Positions 61,446-64,000 of a stretch of 64,000 nucleotides of DNA are shown here, one piece after another. The notes beneath the pieces were generated by a model. That model searched no databases and was not told the origin of the DNA. It saw only the letters and a program-made list of their open reading frames with translations. The stretch comes from Oligoflexia bacterium (GTDB lineage: Bacteria > Bdellovibrionota > UBA1018), in NCBI GenBank assembly GCA_031292385.1, contig JARLHE010000037.1:1-64000 (forward strand), in the 5' to 3' direction. Position 1 is the first letter of the stretch. Every line of letters begins with the position of its first letter. A program made the translations under genes and the position numbers.

Positions 61446-61877
61446 ATGAAGAAAAAAAAGTACGCGGAATATGAGGCCTCCAAGCCTTACTTCGATCTGG
61501 TTCGAGGGGCGCTAGGAGACCTCGTTGAAGGCGAGCACTTCTTCGACGCCGTTACCGACAATGTCATCTACGAAGTCCTCTACGACTTCCCCGGTTGGCC
61601 TCGCGTTATCCAAGGGCGCGCAGATTTGATGGACCAGTTCAGGGGGTATGGCGACTACATCAAGCTTCAGTCTGCCGATAACTTGATTACCCACAAGGCG
61701 GACAACGGTCGTGTTGTCGTCATCGAATACGAAGTCCATGGAACCATCCTCGCGACAGGCGTGAAGTACAACAATCGCTTTTGCTCGATCATAAAGATTG
61801 AGGGCCGGAAAATCGCGCACTGGAGAGACTATATGGACTCCCTTGCCGCCTGGAACGCCCTTAACGGTAATCATTAA
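61446..61877 (+). CDS. SnoaL-like (NTF2-fold) protein
   Basis: The 143-residue protein has the cone-shaped NTF2-fold pattern of SnoaL-like proteins, with conserved VIYEVLYDFPGWPRVIQGR and a C-terminal IKIEGRKIAHWRDYMD. Members bind small hydrophobic compounds; some are isomerases or cyclases. It is co-transcribed with the azoreductase gene 13 bases on, so a role in handling an electrophile is likely. Confidence 0.8.
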   Translation: MKKKKYAEYEASKPYFDLVRGALGDLVEGEHFFDAVTDNVIYEVLYDFPGWPRVIQGRADLMDQFRGYGDYIKLQSADNLITHKADNGRVVVIEYEVHGTILATGVKYNNRFCSIIKIEGRKIAHWRDYMDSLAAWNALNGNH

Positions 61878-61890
61878 AAGGAAACGCCCT

Positions 61891-62499
61891 ATGAAACAAA
61901 TTCTTATTATCGAGGTAAGCCCCCGCACAGGAGTGTCAGCCAGCCGCAAAGTGACCGAGAAACTATCCGCTCGACTCAGGGCTGAGTTTCCGGATGCCAA
62001 GCTAGTCTATCGAGACTTGGCGAAAGATAAAACGCCGCATCTGGATGACAGCACGTTAAAAGCGATTTCATCAAAAGACCCCGTCGAAATTCAGGCCAAC
62101 AGGGAGTCGGGGCGTCTCTCGGATCAGCTCATCGACGAGCTCTTGTCCTCGGATCTTTTGGTGATTGCAACGCCGATGTGGAACTTCGGAATACCTTCGT
62201 CGCTGAAAGCGTGGATCGACTTCGTCGTGCGTGCGGGCAAGACCTTTAGCTATACGGAGTCCGGCGTATCGGGATTAGCGAAGAACAAGAAAGCAATTTT
62301 GGTTATCGCTTCGGGTGGAGTTTTTAGCGATGGTCCTTGGAAGCCTTTCGACTTCGTGGAGCCCTACTTACGCCATATTTTGCGGTTCATCGGGATTGAA
62401 GACGTGCAGACAGTTCGAGTAGAAGGCTTGAATATTCCTTCGCTCGCTGGAGCGGCCGTACCAAACGCAGAGGCGGCTGTTGAGCGGCTTGTTTTATAG
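61891..62499 (+). CDS. azoR: FMN-dependent NADH-azoreductase
   Basis: AzoR-type flavodoxin-fold enzymes reduce quinones and azo compounds with NADH. The 202-residue protein begins MKQILIIEVSPRTGVSASRK (FMN phosphate loop) and has ATPMWNFGIPSSLKAWIDFV near 90-109, the family signature for flavin binding. AAAGGAA precedes ATG 61891. HxlR-type regulators control azoreductases in Bacillus, which supports the regulatory link here. Confidence 0.92.
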   Translation: MKQILIIEVSPRTGVSASRKVTEKLSARLRAEFPDAKLVYRDLAKDKTPHLDDSTLKAISSKDPVEIQANRESGRLSDQLIDELLSSDLLVIATPMWNFGIPSSLKAWIDFVVRAGKTFSYTESGVSGLAKNKKAILVIASGGVFSDGPWKPFDFVEPYLRHILRFIGIEDVQTVRVEGLNIPSLAGAAVPNAEAAVERLVL

Positions 62500-62558
62500 C
62501 CTGGCCAACAGAAGGATGACGCGGGTTTCAACCAAAAGGTACGGCCTACTTTTTTGAA

Positions 62559-62636
62559 TGGTCGGGGCGACTGGATTCGAACCAGCGACCCCTTGCACCC
62601 CATGCAAGTGCGCTAGCCAGACTGCGCTACGCCCCG
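62559..62636 (-). tRNA. tRNA-Pro (anticodon GGG)
   Basis: Read on the minus strand, a 7-bp acceptor stem CGGGGCG/CGCCCCG, a D arm GCGCAGTCTGGCTAGCGC, an anticodon stem CTTGC/GCAAG with loop ATGGGGT (GGG at the anticodon) and a T arm with TTCGAAT form a complete cloverleaf. The 3' CCA is encoded at 62559-62561. Confidence 0.95.
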
Positions 62637-62747
62637 ACCTATGTAAGGCAGTGATTCCATTTGGGGTTTTCTCATACTTCGGAATCACGACTGCTTTGTG
62701 ACAGTCAGAACCCCATAGGTACCGGACAATAGCGGCTTTTTCAATCG

Positions 62748-63365
62748 CTAAGCTGATTTTCGCTCTTCGGAGGGGCCTTCGCCGATTTGTCTGAGCTTTC
62801 GGTGAACATTTTTGAGGTCCGAAGAGAAGCCGATCAGGCTGGATCCATGGAATATGAAATCAATGCCCAGGAGAAGGCCTGGCACCCAGAGCGCTGAAAT
62901 CGGGAAGGTCGCGATCATGTATGCGCCCAGAATAAAGGATGCGATCGCGCTGGCGAGCGCCCACCCCCAGCCTGCAAGCGGACGCATTCCGAAGGCGATC
63001 ACGCCCTTCGCGGCGGCGCTGACAAAAAAATAAAATGTCATCGCGATCGCGATCCCCAGCATGCCGCTTGCCGGATACCTGAGTATCAAAAGGCCGGCCG
63101 CCAGGGCGGTGACCGCTTGGAGCACATGCCAGCCATTGCCGGTTTCCTTTCTTAGGCGGATCGATTGAATGATGTTTACGACCCCGCTCACGGTGAACAG
63201 CGCTCCCAAAGCGAAGGTTAAGCCGAGGGTTGAGGTGACCGGCCAGGTTAAAGCGGCGATCCCGAAAACAATGAAGCTGATCCCCGCGGCGAGGAACCAA
63301 CCCCAATTCTGGCCCAATCGGGAAAGCTGCTCAGGCATTGTCAATTCGGATGGACGTTCAAGCAT
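62748..63365 (-). CDS. HdeD/DUF308-family membrane protein
   Basis: The 205-residue protein has six membrane segments starting NWGWFLAAGISFIVFGIAALTWP, the typical opening of HdeD-like proteins linked to acid stress. The second half repeats the pattern (GWGWALASAIASFILGAYMI). A downstream ATG at 63338 (MPEQLSRLG) is an alternative start; neither has a clear ribosome-binding site. Confidence 0.85.
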   Translation of the reverse strand: MLERPSELTMPEQLSRLGQNWGWFLAAGISFIVFGIAALTWPVTSTLGLTFALGALFTVSGVVNIIQSIRLRKETGNGWHVLQAVTALAAGLLILRYPASGMLGIAIAMTFYFFVSAAAKGVIAFGMRPLAGWGWALASAIASFILGAYMIATFPISALWVPGLLLGIDFIFHGSSLIGFSSDLKNVHRKLRQIGEGPSEERKSA

Positions 63366-63425
63366 GACAAGAGGGGCTGCATCTTAAATGCCACTCCACA
63401 ACCAACTGTGGTATAGGAGCCCGAG

Positions 63426-64000
63426 ATGAAACCCGTTTGCAAGATGACTCAAGTGGCCGATTTGATTCCGGACGGAGCGACTGTCCTGATTGCTGGATTT
63501 CTGGGTGTAGGAGCTCCGCTACGAATCATCGATGCGCTCGTTGCCGCCGGGCGCAAGAACCTCACGCTGATTGTGAACGATACGGCGCGACCCGATCTCG
63601 GAGTAGGCAAACTAATCGCCGCTCGCGCGGTAAAAAAGCTCTATGCGTCGCATATCGGTACCAATCCTGAAACCCAACGCCAGATGCTGGCGGGCGAACT
63701 CGATGTCGAGTTGGTTCCCCAGGGGACATTGGTCGAGCGCATTCGCGCTCACGGGTTTGGGCTGGGTGGAGTTCTGACCAAGACCGGACTCGGGACTGTC
63801 GTCGCGGAAAAGAAGCGGATTATCGACATCAACGGTGAAAGCTGGCTTCTTGATCTCCCGCTAGGTGCCGATTTCGCCCTGATCCACGCTCATAAAGCGG
63901 ATTATGTCGGAAATCTCACGTATCAGTACACGGCCGATAATTTTAATACGATCATGGCCATGGCGGGGAAGAAAGTCATTGTCGAAGCCGATGAAATCGT
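63426..64000 (+). CDS. CoA-transferase subunit A (partial)
   Basis: The gene runs off the right edge after about 191 residues. It starts MKPVCKMTQVADLIPDGATVLIAGFLGVGAP, the N-terminal part of the AtoD/ScoA type, and continues with GTNPETQRQM and GVLTKTGLGTVVA, both typical. The subunit transfers CoA between acetate, acetoacetate or succinate when paired with a B subunit, expected just outside the window. GGAG lies about seven bases before the ATG. Confidence 0.88.
   Translation, partial: MKPVCKMTQVADLIPDGATVLIAGFLGVGAPLRIIDALVAAGRKNLTLIVNDTARPDLGVGKLIAARAVKKLYASHIGTNPETQRQMLAGELDVELVPQGTLVERIRAHGFGLGGVLTKTGLGTVVAEKKRIIDINGESWLLDLPLGADFALIHAHKADYVGNLTYQYTADNFNTIMAMAGKKVIVEADEI

Noticed and set aside
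62559..62636. tRNA-Pro as the attachment site of a genomic island covering the cluster
   Set aside because: No integrase gene and no repeat of the tRNA 3' end was noticed, and ordinary stress genes lie between the tRNA and the cluster.

Overview
The window is a 64 kb chromosomal stretch of about 55-60% GC from a Gram-negative bacterium. lpxC, mltG and pseudopilin genes show an outer membrane and type IV pilus-like machinery. The run rho, rpmE, yqhQ-like, prfA, prmC, murA, the serine palmitoyltransferase-like gene and a sigma-54-like promoter before lpxC suggest a Bdellovibrionota (or other former deltaproteobacterial) lineage. That placement is inference; there is no rRNA here to settle it.

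Positions 1-23,000 are mostly housekeeping. A roughly 1 kb insertion sequence with 24-bp imperfect ends sits between a truncated membrane-protein gene and mltG and supplies the stop codon of both. Then come rho-rpmE-yqhQ-prfA-prmC-murA-hinT, a serine palmitoyltransferase-like/YghO-like pair, ruvCAB and lpxC. A secreted protein, an exported histidine phosphatase, an ABC export ATPase, a GT2 glycosyltransferase, an HprK-like protein, a GT39-type mannosyltransferase and three coupled pseudopilin genes follow.

Positions 23,109-57,272 hold the unusual part: a dense accessory cluster with 14 radical SAM proteins, six 2OG-Fe(II)-oxygenase-like proteins, two long GT4-type glycosyltransferases, a methyltransferase, a stand-alone class II aminoacyl-tRNA-synthetase-like protein, two members of an unrecognised paralogous family and several orphan proteins. 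Seven radical SAM proteins form one family with invariant C-x3-C-x2-C-x-V, (G/T)PTD and C-x2-C-x5-C-x16-C-(I/V/L)-(A/V/I)-P signatures. A twelve-gene minus-strand operon (49,738 to 38,474) begins with a SPASM radical SAM enzyme, followed directly by a 104-residue peptide gene. That peptide has a bland leader and a C-terminal, cysteine-rich tail, and is the best candidate substrate (a RiPP precursor). A seven-gene minus operon (37,247-31,040) carries oxygenases, a glycosyltransferase and a methyltransferase; plus-strand operons at 23,109-26,779 and 49,829-51,681 carry more family members. An ABC-2 permease lies at 53,069 and an export ATPase at 16,271, one on each side of the cluster; they may pair to export a product. 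My model is a peptide or glycopeptide pathway with many redox tailoring steps. Only the gene content is seen; the product is unknown.

Positions 57,284-64,000 hold stress genes: ahpC/ahpF, a YgaP-like rhodanese with its ArsR-type regulator, an OsmC-like protein, and an HxlR regulator divergent from a SnoaL-like/azoreductase pair across a perfect operator-like palindrome. A tRNA-Pro(GGG), an HdeD-like membrane protein and the start of a CoA-transferase subunit follow.

No stretch longer than about 300 bases lacks a gene. The largest gaps (8,707-8,968 and 13,747-13,993) are AT-rich and look like promoter regions.
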